A DNA stretch of 64,000 bases. Origin: Humulus lupulus. Lineage: Eukaryota; Streptophyta; Magnoliopsida; Rosales; Cannabaceae. The DNA lies in contig NC_084800.1 of assembly GCF_963169125.1 (NCBI RefSeq), positions 143,030,397 through 143,094,396 of the forward strand. Reading direction: 5' to 3'. Below the pieces are notes generated by a model that was not told the origin of the DNA, did not search any database, and was given only the letters and a program-made list of their open reading frames with translations. This document shows positions 36,857 to 48,928 of the stretch, in pieces; position 1 is the stretch's first letter, and each line of letters begins with the position of its first letter. A program made the translations under genes and the position numbers.

Positions 36857-37130
36857 GATGAGAGACCCTAGCCGACGCCACCACCCCCAGCCGCCATCCG
36901 AGACCCCCAGCTGCCGTCCGAGATCAGACCCAAGAACCCTCAGCCGCAAGCCCAGCCCCTACGCCGTCAAGCCCAGACCTAAGACCCCCTCACTCGCCGT
37001 CGAGCCCAGCCCCCGAGCCACTAGTCGTTGCCGTCGAGCCCAGCCATAAGCCCCCTGCCGCCATACAACCCGACACCGACCCCTGCCGCTGTCGACCACC
37101 ATCCCCCGAGCCCTGTCCGCCGTACAACCT
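36857..37130 (+). other. GC-rich, proline/arginine-coding patch
   Basis: This is an abrupt island of CCC-rich sequence in AT-rich DNA, open on the plus strand over 36858-37049 with a repeated SRKPSP/KPRPKTP pattern. It may be a captured exon fragment from the host (extensin-like or other P-rich protein) or just biased sequence. No family is recognised. Confidence 0.35.
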
Positions 37131-37285
37131 TCTCATTTTCTTCTTCTTGTGGTTTTGTGCTATTGAGAAAAATATAATGAAACCTAATTAGGATTGTGTC
37201 TATTATGATAAGCTATTTGGGGCCAAGGAAAAAAAATTGGGACAACTATATAAGTATTTTTATATTTATTAGTTCTTTAATAAGA

Positions 37286-37385
37286 TGTGTTGGTGTAGTG
37301 GTAAATAGTACTCAACTTGATTTGGAGGGTGGGGGTTCGAAATTGGCTAACTCCATATATATTGTTTTTAAAAAAATCAAAATTG
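37286..37385 (+). repeat. tRNA-derived SINE-like sequence
   Basis: TGGTGTAGTGGTAA (37291-37304) resembles a tRNA A box. GGGGGTTCGAAATT (about 37331-37344) resembles a B box, at a distance fitting an RNA polymerase III promoter. A poly-T/A tail region (tgtttttaaaaaaatc) follows at about 37362. The anticodon part does not fold into an obvious functional tRNA, so a SINE or tRNA pseudogene is the best reading. Confidence 0.45.
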
Positions 37386-37831
37386 TAAATATCATATTCA
37401 AACCATGGGCCTATAGGTAAGCTAAATGGATAGAAAACCAATACACCAAACTCTAATTAATGATATATGTGTACTATTTAAAATTTTATTATTACTAAAA
37501 CCTCATATTCGAATGTTTAGGACACACATAAGTTTTTAGGGCTCGCACTGCGTATCCTAAATTTTTTTTTAAGGACTCACAATGCGAGCCCTAAAAAGTC
37601 GAGGAAATGTTTGTTAAAAAAATACATCAAAATTTTAAGACACGCATCAGTTTTTAGGGCTTGCAGAGTGAGCCCTAAAATAATTCTTTAAGGACTCCAG
37701 GAGCTGTTTTTGGGGCTCGCATCTAGGTGAGTGCCCTAAAAATGTATCCTAAAAGGGTGTTTTTGTAGTAGTGCATACCTCTAATTTAATTTGATACTAA
37801 TTACTAACTAATAATTTTTAAACTGAAGTAT

Positions 37832-39812
37832 AATGTCAGCTGATATAGCAACCTGTCACGGTGGTGATGGTGGTGGTCGAGACTCGCCAGATCCTTCTAG
37901 GGTACCGTCATCTTGGGATATAGGTTAAATATTTTATATCAAAATTATTTTTGGAAATTATATTGTTAGATAAATATAACAACAATACTAATATTGGTTA
38001 TTGTTAATAAATTTTAAAGCCTCGCTGACGAGAAGAAAGGGTCATAGCCTTGCTGGTAATAATGTTATTGAAGAACGAAGGAAAAAAGCCAGTAAACCAT
38101 TGGATCTAGAGCTTGACCCTGTGACGAACAAAGTGGTTGGGCAGGAGGACCAAGCTTTTATTCACATGTTGGGCACTCAAGTTACAATGTTGTGTCCATG
38201 ACATTACATGGATTTTGCTAATTTACCTCAATAGTTTAAGGATCATGTGCTTGATCGTATGAGGGTAAAAAATTACAAATCTTATGCTTTGCTTTATTTA
38301 TTTGCATTATTTACAAAGTAATCTAATTTTTTTTCTTAATGCAGTATTACTATAATATAGACGGTCATCCACAACCTGAGTTAGTTCTGGCAACTGTCTA
38401 TAAGGAGATGGGCGAAATATATCATGAGAGAAAGAACATTAGACATAGACACTTCAAAAATCATTACATGAGACCAAAAGATTGAGAGAATTCCCTCTCT
38501 AAGCCACTTAACCATTACACTAAGGAGACATAGAAGGATATTTGTGAGTTGTTTTTGAGCGAAATATTTTTGGCTCGCTCCGCTAAAAACCAAGCAAACA
38601 GAAAACAAATGAAGTATGTAACAACACAAGGCACAAGATCGTTGGCAGCTAAGTGTCACGAATATGTTAATTTAATTTTACAAAATAACACATTCTAAAA
38701 CAATTTGTTTACATTTGTATTGGAGCACCCAGATGTGCATGTTGTTGATACTTGGAGGGATGTTCATATGAAAAAATCGACAAAAGCTTTTGTCAACGAG
38801 GTAGCTCAACAAGATTATGTAAGTGAATATTATTGTGTTCTCATATTCGAAAAATTATCTTAGTTTTTTGTTTCTAATGTTTTCTTTATACATGAAAAAT
38901 TGCGGCGAAGCTTCAGAGGTCACAGCTTGATAGGCAGTCTCAACAGCAGAGTGAGGGGTCTAGTAATGTATCTGGCGTTGATTCGTCCCCGGTCAATCAA
39001 TATGAGATACTAAGTAAAGTACTTGGGGATAAATCTGACTACCAAAGAAGAGTGGGTTATAGGGTGAAAGGGAAAGTGAGAAAGTCAACCTCTAGCTCTA
39101 CAAATCAAAGTCAGTTCCAAGCACATACGGCTCCTACGCCTAATGAAGATATGACTACTATGACTTTGATGATGAAGGCAATGCGTGAGACGATTTAGAT
39201 GATGGCACCTTAGCAACCCAGTAATCTGTATAACCCACGGTTTGACAGTTTTCTACAGAGGTATTTGCCATCACAATCTGAAGGTGGTACGTCTTCTCAG
39301 AGTAACACCGCCCATCCTGACCTTCATACACAGCCACAAAAACAGTACCAACCTCCTCTACAGTATATACCATATGTGCCATCGCAACAACCTCCGCAGT
39401 ATCAAAATCAGTACATGTTTGGATGCTCTTCCCAGTCTCCTCCACTATATTTTAACTTTACCGATATTCAAGGAGTATCAATGCAACATCTGCAACCTAA
39501 TCTTAGGTATGGGGAGGTTGGAGGTTCATTGTAGCAGCAACCGTTTTGTCGGTATGGTGAACTTGGGGGTTCCTCGCAACAACAACCACAAGTTAGATAT
39601 GGTGAGTTTGGGGGCGGGTCGTAAAAACCTATTTTATCCACCCCGATACAGCCACAACTTCGAGATCAGTTTGGGGACCTCACACTTGGATGATCTTCAC
39701 AGTAGCCTTATATTCCTCCACCGCCATAGACACAACCACCGCCCCCGCCACAACAAAATTTTGAAGATAAAGATAATTACAATATTGACCTTAATGATTA
39801 TATTTAGTTATT
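37832..39812 (+). pseudogene. Second CACTA gene, Transposase_24 (Ptta/En/Spm) type
   Basis: Exon fragments on the plus strand: MSADIATCHGGDGGG at 37832, LTRRKGHSLAGNN at about 38020, then QYYYNIDGHPQPELVLATVY after an AG at 38343. These are followed by AKNQANRKQMKYVTTQGTRSLAAKCHEYV and VLEHPDVHVVDTWRDVHMKK, the pattern of plant En/Spm Transposase_24 proteins. A Q/P-rich C-terminal region is at 38900-39540. Several in-frame stops (38486, 38698, 39198 area) show decay. With the TNP2 remnant upstream it forms the usual two-gene set of an autonomous CACTA element. Confidence 0.7.
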
Positions 39813-39957
39813 AGTTTATGTATTTTGATTAAATTAACAGTGTATTTATTTTTAATGACAATAACGATATTAGTTAGTTTGATAAATATTTGAATTATAT
39901 ATTAATTTTAATGTTAGTTATGTTTAAATTAATTAATTGGTTATTTTGTTAAAATTT
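39813..39957. other. AT-rich tail of the CACTA region cut by element F
   Basis: There is no TAGTG right terminus here. The sequence stops at the LTR of element F, so the CACTA right end was displaced or lost. Confidence 0.4.
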
Positions 39958-40398
39958 TGTTGACGCCGTTTTTCGTTAACTTAGATATGGAGAGCAATTA
40001 AACAAAATACCAGAGGAAAAAAATGATAAAAGACACGATTTTTACTTGGTTCAGAAGTTAAAATCTGCCTAGTCCACGAGTCTGTGTTATTCACTTTATG
40101 GAATTCTCTCAAAGCTTTTTGGAAGCAATTATACAGAGTCTTCCCAATACAAATTTCTCTCCCTTTACAAATGAATTGTTCCACTCTATTTATAGAGTGG
40201 TTTACCGAATATCTCCCCTCAGATTTCAGGGAGTTATGATTCAAATCAATTAAATAAATGCAAATAAACGCGTATGGTTATCATGTACGCGTATAAATCC
40301 CATGATATTTGGGATTTAATAACAGATTACATCTGATCCCTTAAACATTTTATAACAATAAACATGTTCACACATAACTTACGAGCATGGACACTAGA

Positions 40399-43168
40399 TG
40401 TAATGCCCTCCTACCCAGGGACCGTTACAGTGTGCATTTTAAACAGTGCTAAACTCGCTAATATAATTTGGCCATAATCGTGTAACTAAGTATGATTAGC
40501 GGTTTAGGGTTAAAATTTTTGGTTAAGATACAACGTTTCACTAAAATGTTTACTGTATACATTGGGATCCCAAAAATATAATTTAAAGGTTAATTACAAC
40601 AAAAGATTTACAACCAACTGACCTAAGCGGCAAAATAAGGTTTAACCCTAGTTCTTCTTTCAACCCTCGGCCGTGGCGGTCGAGCATCCGCATATGTACA
40701 CATCGTCACCTAAGCTCTCCAACTCAAGGATGGTCCAACTTTCTTTGTCCTTTACCTGCACCACATACCACCCGTCAGCCAAAGCTCAACAAGAAAACTT
40801 AATATGCTCATGAACAAGTAATAACATGTTACTATGTCATAATAGGCATGCCTAGCAGTAATAATCCTACTCATGCATGCAAGCAGGTGCATATAAATGT
40901 TTGTGAAGTCCTGCGCTCTGAGTAGATGACTAATAAGTCTCTCGCTCTGAGGTAGATGGCTAATAAGTCTCACTCTGAGGTAAACGACTAATAATTCTTT
41001 CTGAATAGTTGACTAATAAGCCACTCTCTAAATAGATGATTAATAAGTCTATCTCTGTATAGATGACTTATAAGTCTATCTCGGTTGGATGGCTGATAAG
41101 TCTATCTCAGTCAGATGACTGATAAGTCTATCTCGATCAGATGACTGATAAGTCTATCTCAGTTAGATGACTGATAAGTCTACCTCGGTTCGATGACTAA
41201 TAATTCTATCTTAGTTTGATGAGTAATAAGTCTATCTCGGTCAGATGACTGATAAGTCTATATTGGTCAGATGATTGATAAGTCTAACTCGGTCAGATGA
41301 CTGATAAGTCTATCTCGGTCAGATGACTGATAAGTCCATCTCGGTAAGATGAGTGATAGTCCATCTCTGTGTAGATAACTGATAAGTCTTTCTCTGAGGT
41401 CCCATACCCTCCTACCCATGTGATGTGTAAGTCACCTTAGCCTTTTGGCTCTGGCTCTAAATAACTAGCCTTTAGACTAGACAAGCGCTTTTGATTTTCA
41501 TCGAACTTAAGGTCGGTCAAGCATTTCATGCTTCTGATGATAATTCTTATGTCAATTAGATCTAATATTTTTTTATTGTGTTTAACACACTAATATCATT
41601 CTTGACTCATAAGACAATACCATACAGCCAGTGCTCAATACTACTGCCGAACCTGGCTAATGAGTCACAACTTCACAGTTAATACTGACACCATTGCCGA
41701 TTCTAACTAATAAGTCAGTACCATTCACAGATAGCAAATTGTCGAGCATTTGATATGCATTCCAGATATACAAATAGAGCACTCAACAAGCTACATAAAA
41801 AACAATGCATGTCACATATGGGGTGCATTTTTCTTACTTCTGGTTCGAGCGAGAAATACGTTAATAACGACCCTTGAGAACAATCAATCCTTTAATACCT
41901 TAGCGGTCACCTAGTCATAACCAAATATGGAATCCAATTAATGAAATCAACAATAAAAGGTTCTTGACCTAAACCTCACTCTCGGAACCTCGAATCATAC
42001 TAAAACGGCTAGTAGATTCGATCCCAAGCCTTAGGAATTGAAACCCTGAGCCAAAAACCCTCAAAAGTGCCCAAAATACGAATCAGGAAAAGTAGGGTAG
42101 CGCTACAGTGCTGCCCCCTAGTTGGTTTACCCTGGCTAGCGCTGTAGCGCCCTCCCTTGGGCGCTATAGCACTAGAACCAGGCTGAACCAGCCCTAGTTC
42201 TTCCTCCTTCGACTTCTCCATTTCCAACCTTGAAAAATTAATCCCAAACCTCATCGAAAACCCCAAATGAACCCAAATATCTACTTTACATGTCCTAGGC
42301 ATCATAACCTAATCAATCATAGCCAAAAACTCCCATCAATTCTCAACTTTCAAATCAAAATCCCAACTGAAATTCAATAAGAAAAACAGAGAAAAACCAG
42401 AGTTCTAATGGCCAGAAACTTACCTCAAGCTCAGATCACACCCTCTTCAATGGTGGAACACAACCCTAGACCCTCAAGGTCTACTTCCTTATCTTGGTTC
42501 CTCAAATGAAGCTTCCAAATTCAAAGAGAAAAGGAGAGAGAGAAAATGATGAATGGGAGAAGAAGAAGTTGATGCTCTATATTGGTTAAGCTTCTATAGC
42601 TTTCTATGGTTCATATATATCTTAAGGTCAAAATACCAAAATGCCCCTAAGTCATTTAAAGTCCTCTTAAGGCCACCAAGGGAAAAATCGTCCTTTCCCA
42701 TCTACCTCGTTAATCATAATGAACACCCTCCAATTCCCATTATTCCCAATATTCTCAAATTCCAATAAATCATATCCCATTACCCTTTAATTCTCGGTAA
42801 TGTTCCAATCACCAAATTACCCCGAGACTCACCCTGAGCCTCGAAATTAACCCCGTTATGACCAAACAGATAACTTGCATTCAAAGATTGTCTCATGCCG
42901 AATGGCTCGAAAAAATCCACATTATGATGTGGCCTTATTCAAAATTCACCAACATGCATGAAAATATACAAATGTGCCCTCAACGGGCCAAATTACCAAA
43001 ATGCCCTTATAATGAAAAATGGACCCATATGCATGAATTTATCGTCATATAATAATATAATTCACATAAACATGCATATAATCATATAATGGCATAATAA
43101 ATCAATTATGGCCCTCCCAGCCTCCTAATCAAGGTCCTAAACCTTATTAGGAAATTTGGGTCATTACA
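40399..43168. mobile_element. Solo LTR, 2.77 kb, inserted in the LTR of element F
   Basis: The ends are TGTAATGCCC and GGGTCATTACA, inverted over TGTAATG. A perfect target duplication CTAGA lies at 40394-40398 and 43169-43173. No internal retrotransposon genes are present, so it is the product of LTR-LTR recombination. Its first 400 bases are similar to the LTR that starts at 63107 (shared gaccgttaca, gggatcccaaaaat, acctgcaccac). It contains a minisatellite at 40915-41395. The open frames in it are short and unrecognised. Confidence 0.9.
40915..41395 (+). repeat. Minisatellite of about 26-bp units
   Basis: About 18 tandem copies of a unit close to GATGACTGATAAGTCTATCT plus CGGTCA. The central copies (41090-41340) are nearly identical and the outer ones diverged, which is typical of unequal exchange or slippage. 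It lies inside the solo LTR. Confidence 0.85.
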
Positions 43169-44381
43169 CTAGACTCTCACGCCTTCGAGACCGTTCACCC
43201 ATCATGAGCTCGATACCTCGGTTCGCCTATGTTCTTAACAAGTAACGTTGTCGAAATCATCCTTTTTGAGCTCACAATCCTCAAGCTCGAACCATCTTGT
43301 CTGATGGTAGGAAATAAATTGGGAGATTTATACAAGTGTTTAACTATTTCCATTGTGGTTTCGAGCCTGACTTATAACCTCGGAACTCCTTAGAGACCAC
43401 ATAGTTTCCGATCTCACCAATTCCAATGTTGTTGCATTTACTGCTTAGCGAGACTATCTTTGATATTGATGAATTGGCTTATTTCTAGCTTACACCTTAC
43501 GAGTCTAACTTTCGAGATCAAAAACTTCTATTTTTGAAATTTGGGTGTAACATTTTCCCCCCTCAAAAGTATCAGTTCGAATCCTATGAGAAGGAAACTT
43601 TTGAACTGCCACTTTTGAAAATTGAGCCACCTACCACACTCGAGTGCAGACACGCATCAGCCACAGATTGTTCAATCAGAGCACTTTAGTACTTTTTTCG
43701 ACACGCCCACGTCTTTTCGCATTTCAGCTTTTTGCCGCCATTGTCATATTTGCACCAGTCCGTTAGATCAAGTACCAAATCCAACCAAATGCCCTGATTA
43801 GTTCGACCCTTGACCTCCATCTGGGGCATATATATAGCCGGGTCATGTTGATCTTCCTCACTTCTACGTTCCAATTTTCAAAGAAAAAGAAAATGAAAAA
43901 CCCAGAGCAAAAAAAAAAAAAAAAACTCTATTTTCTTCTTTGCATGTTCTCCAAACCGAGAAGACAAAAAAAATTAGCATTTTCGATTATGTGAGATCAT
44001 CCTTGCAACTGGTCCTTCAGTCGATAATGTCATTGTACCTGCAGGCTTCTGTGTGTAAGTTCCATTCTTTGATTTCTCAATCTTTATTTCTTGATGCATT
44101 TTTATGTTCTTCCTTTCTGTATGAATGTATGCACTAGTCAGTAGCCTTAGCAATATTGTTTAGTTGATACTACATAAAATTAGGATCCAAAAATTTTCGA
44201 TCATGGGTTCCAAACTCAAACTTAGTGCAAAAAATACAAAGATATGATTTTTTGAATAATAGCGTATCATGTAAGCTAAGAAATGGGGGTTCTGAATTAG
44301 GGTTTTTAACTGCACAAATCCCAAAACTATCACCTTTTTTGGTAGTCGTCAGCTTTATCCCTGAAAATCTAGGATCCTTAA

Positions 44382-44988
44382 TGTTTACCCAAAGACGGTT
44401 GTTGATGACGTGGCAAGGATTTCTCACACGTGGTTGACACGTGGCAGAAGTGTTGTTCGACATCGACCAGAGGCACATCACTTCGTCAGGCTTAACTATT
44501 AGATACGGCTAGGCTAGTCGTATACTTTGATTTATTTACTTCTAAGATTGTAATCCTATAATAATTGCATTGAATATTTCCTCTTTATTACCTTGATACG
44601 CGGTTATTAAGGAAAGTTAAGGCCTATTGGCCCATGTAACCCTCCTTGAGCCTAAAAATATGCATGAAATAGCTCAAGGAAGGGACTTTTTGATCTCTGA
44701 ATCTTTTTCCTGAGTATTGAGAGAGAAAGCTATAGTGTGATTATCCATCGTTTTATTGTAATTCTCCCAAGGTTTTTGAAACTCAAGAACCCTAGTTCTT
44801 TGATCATGGCTTTGAGATTCAATATTAATAATAGCACTAAGTGGACATAGTTCATTACCATTCTTTGGGGCCGAACCACTATAAATCGTTGGTGTTTTCT
44901 TCTTTACCATTAGATCAAACTCTTAATTGTCGTCTCATCTTCTGTCGTACATTTGACTCCATGTCATTGGCCAAATCAAGGGTCAACA
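44382..44988 (+). repeat. 5' LTR of element D
   Basis: TGTTTACCC...GGGTCAACA, the reverse complement form of the A and C LTRs, about 607 bp. The promoter region reads TAAAAATA at 44653-44660 where the others have TATAAATA, so the core promoter looks weakened. Confidence 0.85.
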
Positions 44989-44991
44989 TTC

Positions 44992-45009
44992 TGGTGCTTT
45001 CATTGAGAG
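44992..45009 (+). other. Primer-binding site of element D
   Basis: TGGTGCTTTCATTGAGAG lies three bases after the LTR and is identical to the site of element C. Confidence 0.78.
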
Positions 45010-45036
45010 CTTGATAAAAAACTATAAGAAAATCTA

Positions 45037-46632
45037 ATGGCGAAAACATCCAAGAAGACTGGACAGGCTGCTGGCGCTGCACCATCCAAACCTCCTCCCC
45101 CAAATGTGGCTGAGAATGAACCACATTTGGAGTTTGAAGAGGAGGAGTTAGATTCCAAAATGCTGAGGGCAACGCTGGGGGTGTTGCGGGAAGAGTTGGC
45201 TAATCTGAGGGCCAATCAGGAGAATGCTGCGGAGACAATGGCGCTGCAGCAAAGGGAAATAGAACGCTAGCGCCAGGAGCTGAGTGAGCGGCACGCGGAC
45301 ATGGACCATCGGTAGAAGGATGCCATGGCCATTCTTGAAGAAGCCATCCATTTGGCTCGGAGTCAGGCTGCGCCAGCCTCTCAGCCAGATCAGCCACCGA
45401 GTGCGCCACGTCAGAGGGCTCCCAATCCTAGTCCTCCCCTCCAGCCAGCAAGCCCTCAAAGGCTGGAGAAGCCCCTGTGGCTCAGGATGATGTCCCAGTT
45501 AGGGATCCCGAGCAGTAGCCTCCCTCTCAGGCTGGTCAAGGCAATCCTCAGCGCCCGAGGAAGAATAGGGCCGGGCAACCGCCCCGCAGCCCTAGCGCCC
45601 AACGGATAAAGAGCCGAATCTACCGAGCAGGGGACAGTGTCCTTCTGCCAACAGAAGAAACATCGAGTCAGGCTCTACAGTCACGACCCCCCCATGACAT
45701 AGCAATGCACGGGGACCCAACGACCAGCGCAGGCCTCCCCCTAACGCTCGGGAGATGCCAGCCCGAGGAGGAAATAGTGTGAACAGCCGGTCATGCCGTA
45801 GTCAACCACAATTTAGAGATAGCCATGACTATAGTGAAGCCGATTCCAACAGAGGAAATGCTGGTCGGAGAAATGAGGAAAGAGGTGGAGGCAGAAGCCC
45901 CCCACCTAGAGAAAATAGGCCAACTAGCCATAACGCTGGGGGGCAACCAAGGCAACAGAACTTCTTTGATCGGCTAGGAGTTAGCGAGCAGAGACGCAGG
46001 GAAGATGATTTAAGTGACGTACTTAACGACCTCCGTGAAAGGCACGACGAGTACGCTCCCCCGACACTGGTTGCCCTAGCAGTCCCAGAAGCGATTCAGG
46101 CTCAGATTGATGCTCTGAACTAGGCGATACAACAACTGGTCGGGGGACAAACGTCCCATATAGAGTACGATAGGAGGAGGGGCACTCCCTTTGTACAAAG
46201 GATTGTTGTGGCTAAAACCCCCAGTAAGTTCAAGATGCCAACATTGTCGAACTTTGACGGGTACGGAGACCCAGTATCTCACTTTAATAAGTTTGAGATA
46301 CAAATGGATATACAGAAAGTGTCGGAAGATGCCCGCTGCAGGATCTTCCCCGCGACACTATCTGACACCGCTCAGGAGTGGTTCTTCATGTCCCTCCTGC
46401 TAGTATAGTATCTTGGGAGATGTTCGTAGAGGAATTTTACGAAAAAATATATGCGAGTTGCGTACACCCCACAGAGGCCAACCGCTGGTCGAGATACGCC
46501 AGAAAGAGGGAGAGCCCTTAAAAGAATATGTCCAACGCTTCATGCGAGCAGTAGCTGGAACCAAGACAGTGGGCAATGAAGGTAAGATGATGGCTCTAAT
46601 TGCTGGGGTTAGGTGCCATTCACCCCTCTAGA
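45037..46632 (+). pseudogene. gag: gag of element D
   Basis: ATG 45037 (MAKTSKKTGQAAGAAP) leads the coiled-coil segment. TAG stops occur at 45268 and about 45314, with frameshifts in the proline-rich part. The capsid region FKMPTLSNFDGYGDPVSHF is at 46208-46408, and a frameshift follows EWFFMS. GVRCHSPL then ends at TAG about 46630. Heavily decayed compared with B. Confidence 0.8.
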
Positions 46633-46679
46633 GTAGCCTCAAAAAGAATGGGCTAAGAAGTACCCAGGAGTTTTCGGAT

Positions 46680-48928
46680 CGGGCTGATCGATATATCAAG
46701 CTCGAGGATGCGATTGCCAATGAAGGGAAATCGCCAATGAAGGGAAATCGCCAACAAAAGACAAGGTGTTGAAGGAAGAACCCGCCAAAGCTGCCAACGG
46801 GTCATAAAAACCCAATGGCAACGGCAAGGGAAACGGTAATGGCAATGGTAGGAACGATGAAAAATGGGCGAACAATGAACCCTCAGATTCTAAGAATAAA
46901 CGACCCAAAGGCAGTCGATACGAGCCGAGATTCACCAACTACACGGCCCGTGTCGAAAGCCGAGCGGAAGTCTACCAGGCAACCTACTCAAGTGTGCCTT
47001 ACAAATGACCCGCACATATAAGGAAAGATATCTCCAAAAGAGATACGACGAAGTTCTGTCGCTTTCACAACGACTACGGGCACGATACTAATGAATGCAA
47101 CCAGTTGAAAGGCGAGATCGAGTTCTTGATTAGGCAGGGACATCTAAGGAGATATGTGCGAGCCGCAGGAGGATCCCAGCAAGGGGCTCAAAGTGGCAAT
47201 GAGCAGGCACCTGCACGCCAACGCTCGCCACCCCTACAGCCAGCTCCTATGGCAGCACTTTGCAGGGGGTAGTGGGAAGGCAAGGGAACGATACGCTCGA
47301 ACCCTACGCCACGACCAGGACATCGAGATGATGAGTGTTGAGGATCGAGCACCAAAGAAGGCTCGAATAGAGGAGGAATTAATAATCTTCTCTAAAGACG
47401 ATGCCCAACACGTATAATTCCTGCACTCTGACCCGCTGGTCGTGGACGTGCAAATTGCCAACATGATGGTGAAGAGGGTGTTGGTTGACACAGGAAGCTC
47501 GGTCAACATCCTTTACAAGTATTTACTAGAGAGAATGAAGCTATCCATCAAGGACCTGGAGCCATGCAACCAAACCATCTATGGTTTTTCCGGCGAAGAG
47601 CTCAACCCAACTGGGTCGATTAGGCTTCCAGTTACAGCAGGTACTGCACCTGCTAACAGGACATTACTCACTACTTTCATAGTAGTTGATTGTCCTTCGG
47701 CATACAATGCTGTAATTGGGAGGCCAATTTTGGTCGACCTACGAGTCGTCACTTCAATATGGCACCTTGCCATGAAATTCCCAACAGACGCAAGGGTAGG
47801 ATGCATATTGGGAAATCAGCGGGAGGCAAGGGAGTGCTACAATGCCTCGATGACCAAGGCAAAGAAAGGTGTGTCGAGAGATGTTCCCGAAAAAGAGTTG
47901 CAAATGGCCATTGATGCTTAGGCCTAGGCAGGTGGCAATGTCACCAAATAGGTTGTTCCCCAAAGTGAGGATAGAGATTTGGATCCTCACTTTGGGGATT
48001 TTGAGGAAGAAATAGGACCCATCGAGGACCTTGAAGAGGTCCAAATCGATGAAGAAAATCTGACCAGGGTTGTGAAAGTCGGTAAAAACTTAAAGACAAC
48101 AACAAAACAAGCACTAGTGGAATTTTTAAGGAGGAACCAGGGAGTCTTCACCTGGTCACACAAAGACATGGTCGGAATAGACCCTACAGTCATTAGCCAT
48201 GTCCTAAACATCGATAAGAGTTTTCCACTGGTGCAACAGAAAAGAAGGCTACTCGACAAAGATAGATCAAAGGCCTTAAAAGAAGAAGTTGAGAAGCTAA
48301 AGGAGAATGGGTTCATCAGGGTGGCGTTTTATCTATCGTGGGTCTCTAATCCCGTGCTAGTTCCCAAGCCGAATTGCAAATGGCGAACATGTGTGGATTT
48401 CACAGACCTCAATAAAGCCTGCCCCAAGGATTGTTTCCCACTCCCTAGGATCGACCAACTGGTCGATGCCACTTCAGGGCATGGGATTCTCTCTTTTATG
48501 GATGCATGCTCCAGATATAATCAGATTAGTATGCATCCCCCTGATGAGGATCACACTAGCTTTCGGACTGATACAGAGCTTTACTGTTACAAAGTAATGC
48601 CCTAGCTTTCGAAAAATGCTGGTGCGACTTACCAACGACTAGTCAACCACATGTTTAAGGAGCTGATCGACATAAACATGGAGGTCTATGTCGACGACAA
48701 GTTGGTAAAGTCAAAGAAGGAAAAATGGCATATAGAGGATTTGCAGGAGTGCTTCAACGTCTTGAACAAATATCAGATGAAGCGGAATCACCTTAAATGC
48801 TCCTTCGGAGTAGGATCAGGGAAGTTCCTGGGATTTATAGTTAACTCGAGAGGAATTGAAGCCAATCCCGAGAAAATCAAAGCCCTAGTCGATATGAAAT
48901 CACCAACAAAGATTAAGGATGTTCAAAG
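46680..48928 (+). pseudogene. pol: Zinc knuckle, protease and partial RT of element D
   Basis: In order: a short duplicated segment gaagggaaatcgccaa (46725-46757), the zinc-knuckle-like CRFHNDYGHDTNEC (about 47057), the protease VLVDTGSSVNILY (about 47478-47516), then RT from 47979. RT has FMDACSRYNQI, where A and C have FMDAYSGYNQI, an in-frame TAG at 48603, and YVDDKLV. The sequence stops after IKDVQS where the Copia-like LTR begins at 48929. RNase H and integrase are absent. Confidence 0.85.

Larger units (their letters stand above)
35375..37773. mobile_element. Small non-autonomous CACTA element
   Basis: The ends are inverted repeats with 14 identical bases, CACTACTACAAAAA at 35375 and its complement ending at 37773. 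Near both ends are copies of TTTTTAGGGCTCGCA and its inverse CCCTAAAA. The bases flanking the ends (TAT and CAT) differ at one position, so the 3-bp target duplication is imperfect. It has no transposase. It lies between the two gene remnants of the larger CACTA element. The interior is AT-rich except for a GC-rich patch (36857-37130) and a tRNA-like sequence (37286-37385). Confidence 0.85.
39958..44381 (-). mobile_element. Element F: Gypsy 3' LTR plus adjoining internal region, partial
   Basis: The LTR runs from TGTTGACGCCG at 39958 to GTGTAACA at 43552. It is about 820 bp once the solo LTR at 40399-43168 and its duplicated CTAGA are removed. A clean polypurine tract follows on the minus strand (gaggggggaaaa at 43553-43564). 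About 277 bp further a TATATATA at 43829-43836 precedes a pyrimidine-rich leader, matching the promoter layout of the antisense genes in A, B and C. The rest is cut off by element D at 44382. No coding sequence of F is visible. Confidence 0.7.
44382..48928 (+). mobile_element. Element D: Gypsy element of the A/C group, plus strand, 3'-truncated
   Basis: The 5' LTR is 44382-44988, followed by the primer site at 44992, gag from 45037, protease and RT. Homology to A and C ends abruptly inside RT at 48928, where a Copia-like LTR starts. No 3' LTR is in the window. It is inserted in the internal region of element F; the target duplication cannot be tested because the right end is missing. The orientation is opposite to A, B, C and F. 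Confidence 0.87.

Noticed and set aside
35375..37773. Exact 3-bp target duplication for the small CACTA element
   Set aside because: The flanks are TAT and CAT, not identical, so I report the element from its inverted ends only.
40915..41395. Possible CRISPR-like array of regular repeats
   Set aside because: The units are directly tandem with no unique spacers and lie in a plant retrotransposon LTR; it is a minisatellite.
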